From contig NZ_FXBB01000012.1 of the NCBI RefSeq assembly GCF_900177735.1, positions 1 through 64,000 of the forward strand: a stretch of DNA of 64,000 bases, read 5' to 3'. The notes under the pieces were generated by a model. That model was not told the origin of the DNA. It saw only the letters and a program-made list of their open reading frames with translations, and made no database searches. Position numbers and translations under genes: made by a program. Source of the stretch: Dethiosulfovibrio salsuginis (lineage in GTDB: Bacteria > Synergistota > Synergistia > Synergistales > Dethiosulfovibrionaceae). Below, in pieces: positions 1-8,594 of the stretch; position 1 is the stretch's first letter, and each line of letters opens with the position of its first letter.

Positions 1-480
1 TCCAGTATGGTCCTGAGACTATCGCTTTGGTCTCCGTCCTAAACACCATAGGGGCCGTATCCATAGACCGCATTCACGACATACTCCATGGAGCCTGTAG
101 ACTTCCTATATCCACGGGAACGATCTACAACATGGTCAAAAAAGCGGTTCTCTCCGTAGCCCCGTCTGTGGAGGTCATAAAGGAGAAGGTCAAAGCTCTC
201 TCCTTGGCCCATTTCGACGAAACAGGTGTCCGAGTAGATAAAGGACTCCGCTGGGCTCATGTTGCCTGTAACCGTCACTACGCCTACATATCCGTCGAAA
301 AGCAGCGAGGCTACGACGGGATGGTCGCCTCCGGGATACTTCAAGGCGAAGCTTAAAATATCGGGCTGCTTCCGAACCTCGGAAGGGGCTAATGACTATG
401 CCAAAATAATGTCGTTCCTCGAGGCCATGTCTATGGTTCTCGATGGTCAGATTCTCTTCTTGGATGGGGCGACTGAATAG
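1..480 (+). pseudogene. IS66-family transposase remnant, 5' truncated by window, internally deleted
   Basis: The frame open from base 3 to 356 encodes the central part of an IS66 transposase: a QYGP start, a helix-rich region, and the HFDETG motif carrying the first catalytic Asp. It then ends abruptly at a stop. From about 350 a different frame resumes with GCFRTSEGANDYAKI, which is the conserved C-terminal block of the same family, and ends at 480. The catalytic region between these blocks is missing, so an internal deletion with frame change has killed the gene. No flanking terminal inverted repeat or accessory IS66 gene (TnpA, TnpB) is visible in the window. Family assignment is by motif recognition. 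Confidence 0.8.
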
Positions 481-495
481 TTACGTCGATATAAA

Positions 496-523
496 AAAAG
501 AGGGGCCTTAGGCCCCTCTTTTA
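496..523 (-). terminator. Rho-independent terminator downstream of grdD
   Basis: A perfect inverted repeat, GAGGGGCC-TTA-GGCCCCTC, is flanked by A runs on the left and T runs on the right. Read leftward it ends in a U-rich tail, which suits termination of the leftward grdC-grdD transcript. It can also stop rightward transcription from the transposase remnant. Confidence 0.85.
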
Positions 524-544
524 GTGTCGATATTTAGCTTTGGT

Positions 545-1693
545 TTACAGGTATCCTGCGGCGGCCAGAAGTTCCTTGGCCTTTGGCACGTGCTTGCCCG
601 GGAGCTTGACCACCGGTCCGGTGCATCCCATGGAGGACTCGGCGTAGATTCCGTTTTTCCAGAGTTCTCTCACGGCATCCTCTATGGAAAGGACGTCTAT
701 GCCGTGGATCTCCTCGTCGGTGGGCTCCGCAGGAGGAGCGGTTACCTCCTGAGAGCACTCGGGCTTAGAAAGGACACCCTGGATTACCTCGTCGAGGCCC
801 GCTTTTTTAGCGGAGGCTATCTCCGAGGCCACTACCTGAGGCAGATCGCCTTTGGCGACGGACGCGGTGTAGGCCACGGCGTTCGCCACGACAGGGGCTC
901 CAGAGGCTCTGGATATGATGGAGATGACCTTGTCCCAGCCCTCTCCTGTGGCGGGACCGTAGCCCCAGCCCAGGGCCTCGTAGGATCCTCCGGTGTTGAA
1001 GGAAGAGAACATCTTCATCAGGACGTTGCCGGTGAGGGTGTCGCATACGCAGACGTCCACCGCTCCGGCCAGTATGTCGTTGCCCCTCAGGACCGAGCCG
1101 CCGTCGGCTCTAAGGCTCTCTCCGAAGGTGATGTCGTAGCCTTTGTCCTTAAGCTTAGTGAGGGCCTTAAACACCAGCTGGGCTCCCTCTACGTTCAGGA
1201 TTCCCACGGTGGGGTTGACCTTGCCCATGGCTTTGGCTACGGCGATTCCGTAGATGGCGTTTCTGATCATGGCTTCCACCCTGTTGATGGCGGAGGTGCC
1301 GGTAGAGGACGCCACTATCATGTCTTTCCCCTTTGCTGGGGTGACGACCCTGCCTATGGTGGTGACGCCCATAGGGAAGGGGTAGTGGAGAGCCACCGCT
1401 CCCGATATGGTTCCGTCGGAAAGGGCCGTCTCCATGGCCTTGGCTATATCGGCATCGCAGGGGTCTGTCTCTATCCACTGAAGGTCGTCGTATCCCTCGA
1501 CTTTAGGGCCTATCATGACGACCTTTACTCCCTGGTTCTGCTGCTGTGCCAGTCTGCCGCTTTTGGCAAGCTCCTCGGGGCCGTGTTCACTGCCCGAGGC
1601 CATCAGTCCGACCTTTACGCTGGGACCGCCGTTTTTGGCGGCGTCAACCAGCTCGGCCAGGGCGTCTCCTATTAGTTTCTTGACGTCAGACAT
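545..1693 (-). CDS. grdD: Glycine/sarcosine/betaine reductase complex component C, subunit alpha (GrdD)
   Basis: A 382-residue cytoplasmic protein of the phosphate-acetyltransferase-like fold that forms protein C of the reductase with GrdC. It takes the acetyl group from the selenoether/thioester intermediate and releases acetyl phosphate, so the pathway yields ATP. The N-terminus (MSDVKKLIGDALAELVDAA) and the VGLMASGSEHGPEEL segment are typical of GrdD. Near the C-terminus a Cys in SMGCTGPVVKLPG (residue 357) sits where the acyl-carrying Cys is expected. It lies 13 bp after grdC on the same strand and ends before a strong terminator, so it is the last gene of the operon. Confidence 0.93.
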   Translation of the reverse strand: MSDVKKLIGDALAELVDAAKNGGPSVKVGLMASGSEHGPEELAKSGRLAQQQNQGVKVVMIGPKVEGYDDLQWIETDPCDADIAKAMETALSDGTISGAVALHYPFPMGVTTIGRVVTPAKGKDMIVASSTGTSAINRVEAMIRNAIYGIAVAKAMGKVNPTVGILNVEGAQLVFKALTKLKDKGYDITFGESLRADGGSVLRGNDILAGAVDVCVCDTLTGNVLMKMFSSFNTGGSYEALGWGYGPATGEGWDKVISIISRASGAPVVANAVAYTASVAKGDLPQVVASEIASAKKAGLDEVIQGVLSKPECSQEVTAPPAEPTDEEIHGIDVLSIEDAVRELWKNGIYAESSMGCTGPVVKLPGKHVPKAKELLAAAGYL

Positions 1694-1706
1694 AGTTATA
1701 CCTCCG

Positions 1707-3236
1707 TTATTTCGTCAAGGAGGCGGCGAGCTCCGAGAGGGCCTCCATGAGGACGCTCTTTACGTCGTCTTTGTTGACCGTTGCCTGTGCAGGAGCGGCG
1801 GGCTCGATAAGGAAAGAGGCTCCGTCGGCCAGGTTGGTGAGCCGAGCGAGGAATAGGCTTCCTTTGCCTATTATCATGGCTCTCTTTATCTTGCCCTCTT
1901 TGATCCAGTCGCAGGCGTGGCCTATGAAGGGAACTCCCGCAGGGATGTGTCCCTGGGTGTGGGCGAAGCCCGGAAGGCCTTTCTCCTTGACGAAGTTCAT
2001 CATGTCCGCCTTCTCGATGGCCTTTTTCATGACCGCAAGGGCGGCTATCATCTTGATGTTGGCCAGAGGCACGTCGCCAGCTCCGGCGGGGAGGGTTATC
2101 TCCGGGATGTGGAGCTCAGGGCCAAACTTATCCACGTCCGCCAGGGAGAGACCGACTTTCACCAGAGGATCGAGGGTGAGGGCCTGGGTTACCGCCTGAG
2201 GTGATGCACCAGCACCGACGGTGTGCTTGCCTATGGCGTCCAGTCTCATCTCAGGGGTGCTGCCGTCGCTGGGGGTGATGAGCACGGCAAAGCTGCCCAT
2301 ACAGTCCTCAAGGGCTGGCATGTCCTTCTTGACGTGGTCTTTGCTGTTCATGTAGAGCTTGGGTACAGCTCCTCCAGCTATGGCTATGACGTTGGACCTG
2401 GTACCGGCGACTACCTGGGAGGCTCCGGCGATCATGGCGTTGACCGGTCCTGCGCAGAAGCCCCTTACGTCGCACCCGCTGGCGTTGACACAGCCTACTA
2501 CTTCGGCGATGGCCTTGGCGAAGTTACCGCCGCCCCTCTGGGACATGTCTCCGGCGGCCTCTTCGGAGCACTCTATGACGAAATCCACCTCTTCCGGCTT
2601 AAGGCCGGTGTTGTTCAGGAGGTGCATCATGGAAAGCACCGCGCTTGCCTTGTTGGCGAGGTTCTCCAGCAGGGTATGGGCGCCCAGGTTAACGTCGGTC
2701 TCGTGGCCTCTCCTGACGCAGCCTACCAGCTTACCGCCGAAGTAGAAGGGAAGTCCACCGTGCTTCTCGTCGCACTCTTTCTCTATGTCAGCCAGGTCTC
2801 TGCCTTCCTCGAGCTTGCCGAGCATAGCTTCGGTGACGAGCTTGTGGTTGGCAAGTTTCTCACGGACAGAGGAGGCAAAGCCCTTCTCGAGCCACACTAA
2901 GTCGAATACGTCGCAGATGTCCATTAGGCCGAGGAACTCGTCCTCCGGGGTTATCTCGCCGTATTTTCCGAAGCGGTCGGCTCCCGCAAGGCGGTTGGAG
3001 TACATAGGGGTAGCCTGTTTCTCCAGATCCTCCAGGGTAAGGGCGCCGATGTAGGCCATGTTAGGGGCGTAGTCTTTGGCTTCGTCGAAAGTCTGAATGT
3101 GCTCAGGGAGCTTCTTCAGAAACTCTGTCTCACCGAGGGCTAGGTGCTCGCAGTGAGGGGTGTTACCGTAGTGGAGCCCCAGCTCAGGGGTGTGCTGGAG
3201 ACAGTAGGAATAACCTTTAATCGCGACTCTTGACAT
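1707..3236 (-). CDS. grdC: Glycine/sarcosine/betaine reductase complex component C, subunit beta (GrdC)
   Basis: A 509-residue thiolase/KAS-III-like partner of GrdD in protein C, which processes the carboxymethyl selenoether made on selenoprotein A to an acetyl thioester. The start was set at the ATG at 3236 (MSRVAIKGYSYCLQH), because AAGGAGGTCG lies just upstream and the family begins there; the frame stays open 29 codons further upstream, but that stretch looks non-coding. A conserved VIECSEEAAGDMSQRGGGN segment and the CNASGCDVRGFCAGP Cys-rich stretch near the middle fit GrdC. It is the first gene of a two-gene unit with grdD and has its own upstream promoter. Confidence 0.93.
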   Translation of the reverse strand: MSRVAIKGYSYCLQHTPELGLHYGNTPHCEHLALGETEFLKKLPEHIQTFDEAKDYAPNMAYIGALTLEDLEKQATPMYSNRLAGADRFGKYGEITPEDEFLGLMDICDVFDLVWLEKGFASSVREKLANHKLVTEAMLGKLEEGRDLADIEKECDEKHGGLPFYFGGKLVGCVRRGHETDVNLGAHTLLENLANKASAVLSMMHLLNNTGLKPEEVDFVIECSEEAAGDMSQRGGGNFAKAIAEVVGCVNASGCDVRGFCAGPVNAMIAGASQVVAGTRSNVIAIAGGAVPKLYMNSKDHVKKDMPALEDCMGSFAVLITPSDGSTPEMRLDAIGKHTVGAGASPQAVTQALTLDPLVKVGLSLADVDKFGPELHIPEITLPAGAGDVPLANIKMIAALAVMKKAIEKADMMNFVKEKGLPGFAHTQGHIPAGVPFIGHACDWIKEGKIKRAMIIGKGSLFLARLTNLADGASFLIEPAAPAQATVNKDDVKSVLMEALSELAASLTK

Positions 3237-3328
3237 GACAGAAAACGACCTCCTTGAGATGTCTTTTATATCCCACGACGAGAGGGGCCAGGTTTTACCC
3301 AACCCCCCTCGCTTACAATACACATTAT

Positions 3329-3357
3329 AGTATAGATCTTGGAAAAAGGGTGATCAA
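3329..3357 (-). promoter_or_regulatory. Probable sigma-70 promoter for grdC-grdD
   Basis: On the minus strand TTGATC (3357-3352) and TATACT (3334-3329) are separated by exactly 17 bases, about 90 bases upstream of the grdC start. The gap between grdC and the transporter (3237-3461) otherwise holds no gene; the presence of a separate promoter suggests that protein C genes can be transcribed apart from the genes upstream. Confidence 0.6.
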
Positions 3358-3461
3358 ACCCATAACTTTTAGCCTACCGTAGAGGTTTTTTCATGACTAA
3401 AAGTCTTAGGCCTCAATATAGGTGGATTTTACACCAATATGGGGCAAATGTCACCTTTTAA

Positions 3462-4967
3462 CTAAAGTTTTCCCTCTGCTTCTTCGGCGAGCAACCCTTT
3501 GTAGAGACAGTAGCAGGCCAGCACCATTATTATGGAGAAAGGAGGAGCCGCAGCCAGGGATATGGTCTGTAGGTTCTGGAGCCCACCGGTGGCCAGAAGG
3601 ACCACAGCCAAAGTCGCCATGAGAAATCCCCATATGGCCATCTTGTTTTTGGGAGGGTTAAGGTCGCCCTGGGTCGAGTACATGGAGAGGACGAAGGTTC
3701 CCGAGTTGGCGGAGGTGACGAAGAAGGTGGTTATCAGGACCACCATCAACACCGACATAACCGTTCCCATGGCGTAGTTGGAGTACATCTCGAAGACCCC
3801 TGTGGACATATCGGCCAGGATTTTCTGGGATATCTCGATGCCTTTGTTGATCTCAAGGTCCAGCGCGGAGGTTCCAAAGATGGCGAACCAGGTGAAGCTG
3901 CCCAGTGAGGGAACCACCAGGACTCCAGCGACGAACTCACGGATGGTTCTGCCTCTGGATATACGGGCCACGAAGGATCCTACGAAAGGAGCCCACGCAA
4001 TCCACCATGCCCAGTAGTAAAGCGACCAGCTGGCCAGGAATCCTTTGTACTCGCCGCCGTAAGGTGCCATGGTGAAGCTCTGGGATACTACGTTGGATAG
4101 GTAGTCGCCTATTCCGGTCATCAGGGATTCCACTATAGTGAGGGTCGGTCCTACCAGGAAAAGCCCTAGCATCAGTATGCCGCAGATGAGCAGGTTGAAG
4201 TCGGCGACTTTTTTGATTCCCTTCTCGATTCCCAGAACCGCCGAGCCGGTGTAGAGAACCGCCAGCACAGCGATTATGGATATCTGTATGAACAGGGTTT
4301 TAGGAAGTCCGAAGACGTAGTTCAGGCCGCTGTTAAGCTGTAAAGTCCCCAGTCCCAGGGAGGTGGTTATGCCCGCTAAGGTCGCGAAGATCGCCAGGAT
4401 GTCCACGGTCTTTCCGAAGGGGCCGTTTATGCCTTTCTCGCCTACCAGAGGCAGAAAGACGCTGCTTATAAGCCCTGGAGAGTTTTTACGGAACTGGAAG
4501 AAAGCCAACGCCAGAGCTATAACCGAGTATCCCGCCCAGGGGTGAAGCCCCCAGTGAAAGAAGGATATCCTCATGGCGTCTCTGGCTGCCTGGACCGATC
4601 CGGGGTCCGCGCCGAAAGGGGGCGAGCCGAAGTGATAGATAGGCTCCGCTGCTCCGTAGAACACCAGTCCTACACCCATGCCGGCGGAAAAGAGCATGGC
4701 GAACCAGGATACGGTGCTGAACTCCGGTTTCGAGTCGTTAGGACCTAACTTTACCTTGCCGAAGCGGCTGGATGCTATAAACAAGCAGAATACGACGAAG
4801 ATGTTCATCGAAAGGAGATAGCCCCATCCGAACTTGTCGGTGAGGACGGTGAACATCGATCCGGCGAATGCACCGAAGCTGTTCGGGGCGACCAGACCCC
4901 AGAGGACCACCGCCAAGGTTATCCCCATGGATATTATGAAGACCGAGTTGCTTTTCTTTGAGCTCAT
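3462..4967 (-). CDS. BCCT-family betaine/carnitine/choline transporter
   Basis: About 501 residues with some 12 hydrophobic segments. The glycine-rich GMGVGLVFYGAAEPIYHFG segment is the family signature of BCCT carriers, and the aromatic stretch SLYYWAWWIAWAPFVGSF forms the substrate-binding TM8 box typical of betaine carriers. It lies between grdH/grdI and grdC/grdD on the same strand, so uptake of glycine betaine as the reductase substrate is the natural inference. ATG 4967 was preferred to GTG 4976, because the GGAGGAG ribosome site overlaps the GTG but is well spaced from the ATG. Confidence 0.9.
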   Translation of the reverse strand: MSSKKSNSVFIISMGITLAVVLWGLVAPNSFGAFAGSMFTVLTDKFGWGYLLSMNIFVVFCLFIASSRFGKVKLGPNDSKPEFSTVSWFAMLFSAGMGVGLVFYGAAEPIYHFGSPPFGADPGSVQAARDAMRISFFHWGLHPWAGYSVIALALAFFQFRKNSPGLISSVFLPLVGEKGINGPFGKTVDILAIFATLAGITTSLGLGTLQLNSGLNYVFGLPKTLFIQISIIAVLAVLYTGSAVLGIEKGIKKVADFNLLICGILMLGLFLVGPTLTIVESLMTGIGDYLSNVVSQSFTMAPYGGEYKGFLASWSLYYWAWWIAWAPFVGSFVARISRGRTIREFVAGVLVVPSLGSFTWFAIFGTSALDLEINKGIEISQKILADMSTGVFEMYSNYAMGTVMSVLMVVLITTFFVTSANSGTFVLSMYSTQGDLNPPKNKMAIWGFLMATLAVVLLATGGLQNLQTISLAAAPPFSIIMVLACYCLYKGLLAEEAEGKL

Positions 4968-5009
4968 TCTCTCCACTCCTCCTGTTTTGGAATGTATAAC
5001 TTAAAAAAA

Positions 5010-5029
5010 GGAGGGGCGTAAGCCCCTCC
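5010..5029 (-). terminator. Terminator downstream of grdH
   Basis: A GGAGGGGC stem with a 4-base loop is followed, in the leftward direction, by a run of seven T. It lies between the end of grdH and the transporter start and probably attenuates or ends the grdA-grdI-grdH transcript. Confidence 0.8.
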
Positions 5030-5038
5030 CTGAAATCC

Positions 5039-6355
5039 CTAGATCTTCGTCGGGAAGACCGTTGGCTCTTCGACCTCGGTGGCCAGAGAGTTTAGGGCGA
5101 CCTCTACACGGTGTTTCCTGAGTGCCCAGTCGTCTTCGGGGCTCATGTCAGGATCTCCCAGAGGGTAGGGGACCGAAACGGTTTGGACCATTCTGTTGGA
5201 TCCGACGGTCTTGGCGACGTCTATAAGGTTACACATAACCACCACAGGGAATCCGGCTCTCTCTATCTCTTTTCCCATCGTTGCACCGCAACGAGTGCAG
5301 GTTCCTCAGGTGGAGGTGAGGACGACAGCGTCCACTCCCGCCTCTTTGAGGTCCGCGGCGATCTCTTTGCCGAACTTGGCGGCGTAGGCCTGGGTGGTTC
5401 CGGTTCCGACCGTGACGTAGAAGTAATCGTGAAGCTTGCCGAACTTGCCCTCTTTCTCCCAGAACCTCATGGCGTCCACGGGAATCCCTCTGTCCGGGAC
5501 GGCGCACATGGCCGCCGGGTCGAAGCCGGCGTGGATCGTCTTGAAGACGCCCTCAGGAAGTTTGTCCAGTTCGGATATGTTGTACTTGCCCCACTTGGTG
5601 GCGGAGGCGGACTGGATTCTGTCGGGGTTCTCCACCGGCACCACTCCGCTGGAGGATACCAGAGCTATCTTCATCTTGCTCAGGTCCTTGACCGCCGGAG
5701 CGGGAGGGATCTTGTCCATCTTGGGTATGACCAGCTCGGACTGGAAACTCTCGCCCTTGAGCTTTTTCACCAGCATGTCGATGACTCGGTCGGCTGCCAT
5801 GGTTCCCTCAGGATGGGGGATCTCGAAGCGAACGCCTCTTGGGAAATACCCTTCCTCAGCGGCGGGCTTCAGCTCCTCGCCTTTGACGATCTTCTGGGCG
5901 AAGGCGGCCATTTTACCCATGTCGTCTTTCATGAAGGTGGCTTTTCTGCCCCCCTGGAAGACGTAGGCCTCGGTCTTGAACTGCTCGACTCCTGGGTTTT
6001 CCTCGTTCATGGAGGTTATAACCGGTACGTCAAAACGCTCTTTTACCGCTTTGCAGACCAGGCCGCAGCCTACACCGTAGCGGCCTGCCATGAAGGCGGG
6101 GCCTGCGAAGAACACGTCGAACTCCTGCTTCTCCAGCCAGCCCAGGATCTCCTCCAGGGCGGCATCGGTGTGGTTTGTGACGTAGTTGTCGCCGCAGACT
6201 ATGGTGTGGGTGACCTCAACGTCTGGCATCATCTGGTTGAGCATGTTGGAGCAGCCCACTAGCTCGGAGTGGAATATCGGCTTAGAGTCTGCCGCTTCCT
6301 CTCCTCCTACCTGACCGAAAAACTGGTTGATGTAGTGAATCGCTTTTTTAGTCAT
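5039..6355 (-). CDS. grdH: Betaine/glycine reductase component B, selenoprotein subunit (GrdH/GrdB-type), UGA read as selenocysteine
   Basis: A 438-codon gene interrupted in frame by TGA at 5308-5306. The codon lies in a U-G-T-C-T-R-C context, the UxxCxxC redox site of GrdB-type proteins, and the frame continues with clear homology (GATMGKEIERAGFP) to a stop at 5039. From ATG 6355 (MTKKAIHYINQFFGQVGGE) the Sec is residue 350, the position known for GrdB. The protein binds the substrate and, with GrdI, transfers its carboxymethyl group to GrdA. Because the neighbouring subunit is betaine-like and a BCCT carrier follows, GrdH (betaine) is preferred to GrdB (glycine); that choice is inference. 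A GTG at 6364 is an alternative start. Confidence 0.9.
5282..5299 (-). promoter_or_regulatory. Candidate bacterial SECIS hairpin of grdH
   Basis: Starting 6 bases after the UGA, TGCAC (5299-5295) pairs with GTGCA (5286-5282) around an 8-base loop that contains G and U. Bacterial SECIS elements sit inside the coding sequence just 3' of the UGA, as here. Only the local pairing is visible; no folding was run. Confidence 0.4.
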
Positions 6356-6366
6356 GTCTTTCACCC

Positions 6367-7680
6367 CTAAAAGTCAGCACAGGTCTTCTTAGAAAAGCCG
6401 CTGATGTGGTTGCAACAGAACACACCGTTGTTCTCCATGGAGACCGTTCCGTCCTCGTGGATAGAGCCTTCCCATCCGCCGGAGTTTCCGTCTCTAGCCA
6501 GGGCCTCAAGCTCGCCTATGACCTCCATGGCCTCCAGTTCGTAGAGCTGGGAGACGTTGCCGGTGGATACCAGGGCGTCGGTCATGGGGTTCATGGAGAC
6601 CAGAGGCTGAGATCCTCCGTCCCGTCCGGTAGCCTCGTCGGAGATGCCTACGGTCTTAATTCCGATTTTCTCCAGTTCCACCAGGGCGGCGGTGTAGTCC
6701 ACGTCGGGGTTGCCGTAGCCTTCCTCGGCGACTACCGCGCCTACGGCACCGAGGTTGGAGGCCATCTGGGCGAGCATCTTGGCACAACGGTCCTTTTCGT
6801 TCATCTTGACGTTAAGGTTGGACATTATAACGCCCAGGAAGTTTATGGTTTTGCCGTGCTGCTCCATGAGCTTTTTGACCATGGGGTTTACGGAGAACTC
6901 GTAGGTGGATATTTTGGACGATGTGGGCATGAAACTGCCGGACACCATGCAACCGTCGAGAAGCTCGTTGGGGTGCATGAAGGTGGGGAGCATGTGGTTG
7001 CCGTCCCATCCGTAGATAAGGGTGTTGTAACCCATAGTCTCCATCTGAGTCTGAGGCTGAAGAACGTAGACCACTCCGGGAAGGCCGTTGACCTCGGCGG
7101 ATCTCTCTGTGACAGGGGGAAGGTCGAAGACCTCCATGTCCTCGGGCTCCAGGTCCTTGACGCACTGGCCTATGTACTCCGCTAGCTTCATGCCGCCCCA
7201 GCGAAGGGATTTGTTTTTCTTCTGCTGCTCGAACCTCTCGAAGTCCTCGTTGGTGTCAGCTACGAATACCAGGTTGACCATGTTACCGAAAATGGTGTTG
7301 TCCTGGTACTTGCCCGCCATGTCGATGACTCCGTCCTGGAAGCCACCCATGTGCTCGCCTACGACGATAAGGCTACAGCCTTTGAGGGCGTGGGTTCTGC
7401 CGTTCCCCGCTTGGGCCATAGGAGAGGTCACCCCAGGGAAGATTCCGGTGCTTTTGCCAGAGACTTTGCATCTCATCTCGATGGCCTCTTTTACCGGGCA
7501 GAGCCTGACTTTGTCTCCCGGGCGGACTATCCTGAGGTCTGCGGTGGTGATTCCCGGCTCTTCCTCCTTGACGAAGTTAAGGAGCTCCTCTTTGTTGACC
7601 GTCAAAACGCCGTTGGAGTAGGACAGGGTATCTCCGAAGACGATATCCTTGACGTGAAAGTTACCCATTTCAAGTCTCAT
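6367..7680 (-). CDS. grdI: Betaine reductase component B proprotein-type subunit (GrdI-like, GrdE family)
   Basis: A 437-residue member of the GrdE/GrdG/GrdI family, the second subunit of reductase protein B. N-terminal MRLEMGNFHVKDIVFGD and the HALKGCSLIVVGEHMGG block are family landmarks. In glycine-type GrdE an Asn-Cys pair is cleaved to make a pyruvoyl group; here the matching segment reads VSGSFMPTSSKISTY, without Asn-Cys. Betaine cannot form a Schiff base, and betaine-type protein B is known to have two uncleaved subunits, so this points to a betaine enzyme. It is 11 bp upstream of grdH and 24 bp after grdA. Assignment to grdI is probable rather than certain. Confidence 0.8.
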   Translation of the reverse strand: MRLEMGNFHVKDIVFGDTLSYSNGVLTVNKEELLNFVKEEEPGITTADLRIVRPGDKVRLCPVKEAIEMRCKVSGKSTGIFPGVTSPMAQAGNGRTHALKGCSLIVVGEHMGGFQDGVIDMAGKYQDNTIFGNMVNLVFVADTNEDFERFEQQKKNKSLRWGGMKLAEYIGQCVKDLEPEDMEVFDLPPVTERSAEVNGLPGVVYVLQPQTQMETMGYNTLIYGWDGNHMLPTFMHPNELLDGCMVSGSFMPTSSKISTYEFSVNPMVKKLMEQHGKTINFLGVIMSNLNVKMNEKDRCAKMLAQMASNLGAVGAVVAEEGYGNPDVDYTAALVELEKIGIKTVGISDEATGRDGGSQPLVSMNPMTDALVSTGNVSQLYELEAMEVIGELEALARDGNSGGWEGSIHEDGTVSMENNGVFCCNHISGFSKKTCADF

Positions 7681-7704
7681 AGATATAATTCCCCTTTTCT
7701 TCCT

Positions 7705-8181
7705 CTAAAGGGCGTATTTGCCGTGTTCCGCCCGGATCCCGCTGACGGCCTGGCATATAGCCTCGACCTCAAGCACCATCTCCATCATGCCGATCTGCTC
7801 CTCCCAAAGCTGGGGGTCAGCTTCCTCTTTGATATCGTTCTCAAGCACGTGATAAACCGAGAGTCCAGCCTGGACTCCTGCCAAAGGACCTGCGTAGGTG
7901 GGATCTCCTGCGGTCACCGTCTCGGCGTAGATCTCCGCCCCTTCAGGGTCGGAACTTCCGAGTATGACCACCAGGTTCTCAGCGCCGAACTTGTCGATGC
8001 TGTCTTTGATCCTCTGCTGATTCTGCAGATCCATGGCTCCTGCGGCGGTTCAGACGAAGCATTCGGTTGCGGCGAAGACTACCTCGGCCCCAGAGTTTTT
8101 GAGGGCCTCCTCCATTGCCGGTGCCGGAACTCCGTCTCTTTCGCCAAGGAGCAGGACCTTCTTGCCCGCTAACTTGCCCAC
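7705..8181 (-). CDS. grdA: Glycine/sarcosine/betaine reductase selenoprotein A (GrdA)
   Basis: A 158-residue selenoprotein with UGA at 8052-8050, residue 44, in the exact GrdA context CFV-U-TAAGAM. Cys41 and Sec44 form the CxxU site that carries the carboxymethyl selenoether from protein B to protein C. The GTG at 8181 ([19 protein letters not shown]) is the start: AAGGAGG lies 7 bases upstream and the length equals the family norm. A scan that stops at UGA would only report the 109-residue C-terminal part. First gene of the leftward reductase operon. Confidence 0.95.
8014..8028 (-). promoter_or_regulatory. Candidate SECIS hairpin of grdA
   Basis: CTGC (8028-8025) pairs with GCAG (8017-8014) around a 7-base loop, starting 21 bases after the UGA. 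The stem is short, so this is only a candidate for the SelB-binding apical loop. Confidence 0.25.
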
Positions 8182-8309
8182 GGCGATTCCTCCTTCTTAC
8201 GGATAGTTATGATAGTAACAAATCTGTGATCGCTATGGTTATAATTATGGAGGAATCTTCAAAGTATATCTATTGGGACATCCGTGATCTTGGAGTAGTA
8301 AAAAACGTG

Positions 8310-8342
8310 ACCCCCCGGTAACGCAATATGCGTCCGGGGGGT
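8310..8342 (-). terminator. Terminator of the leftward kinase/regulator operon
   Basis: GACCCCCCGG pairs with CCGGGGGGTC around a 13-base spacer; leftward, the stem is followed by a T run (ACGTTTTTTAC). It separates the two-component operon from grdA. The 8182-8309 stretch holds the grdA leader and its promoter, which I could not place with confidence. Confidence 0.75.
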
Positions 8343-8348
8343 CTTTTG

Positions 8349-8594
8349 GGGCATCTCTAAAAATCCTGCTCCTCGGAGAGATCGTTCCGACGTAGCCCAG
8401 AGCCCGTATATTCGACATGCCGTCGTGTAGTCGAATGGGGCGACAGGACGTCGCCCCAAGCCGAGGGGGCACAGGACGTGCCCTCCGAGGCGGTTCGTAC
8501 GGAACAGGCAGGTCGAGTATACGCTCGGGCGAAACAGGGCGTAGTCGGAACGATCTCTCCGAGGGAGTCCGAGCGTAAGTTTCTAGAGGCTCTC
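8349..8594. repeat. Structured ~247-bp repeat element, copy A
   Basis: One of four copies in the window (others at 18600, 20018, 29107). It has the terminal repeat (CATCTCTAAAAAT... / ...TTTCTAGAGG, partly degraded), the inner inverted repeat CTCGGAGAGATCGTTCCGAC / TCGGAACGATCTCTCCGAG, and two hairpins with AGGAC loops. Its right end abuts the TAA stop (8597-8595) of the response regulator gene. The open frames in this region lie in repeat DNA and are not taken as genes. Same orientation as copy C. Confidence 0.9.

Noticed and set aside
524-1675. 383-codon open frame on the plus strand across grdD
   Set aside because: Mirror frame of a clear grdD; composition reflects the antisense of GC-rich codons and there is no ribosome site or family match.
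5111-6262. 383-codon plus-strand open frame opposite grdH
   Set aside because: Antisense shadow of a selenoprotein gene whose own frame is well supported.
8182-8309. Glycine riboswitch upstream of the reductase operon
   Set aside because: I found no glycine-aptamer core or tandem aptamer pattern in the grdA or grdC leaders, and the substrate is probably betaine.
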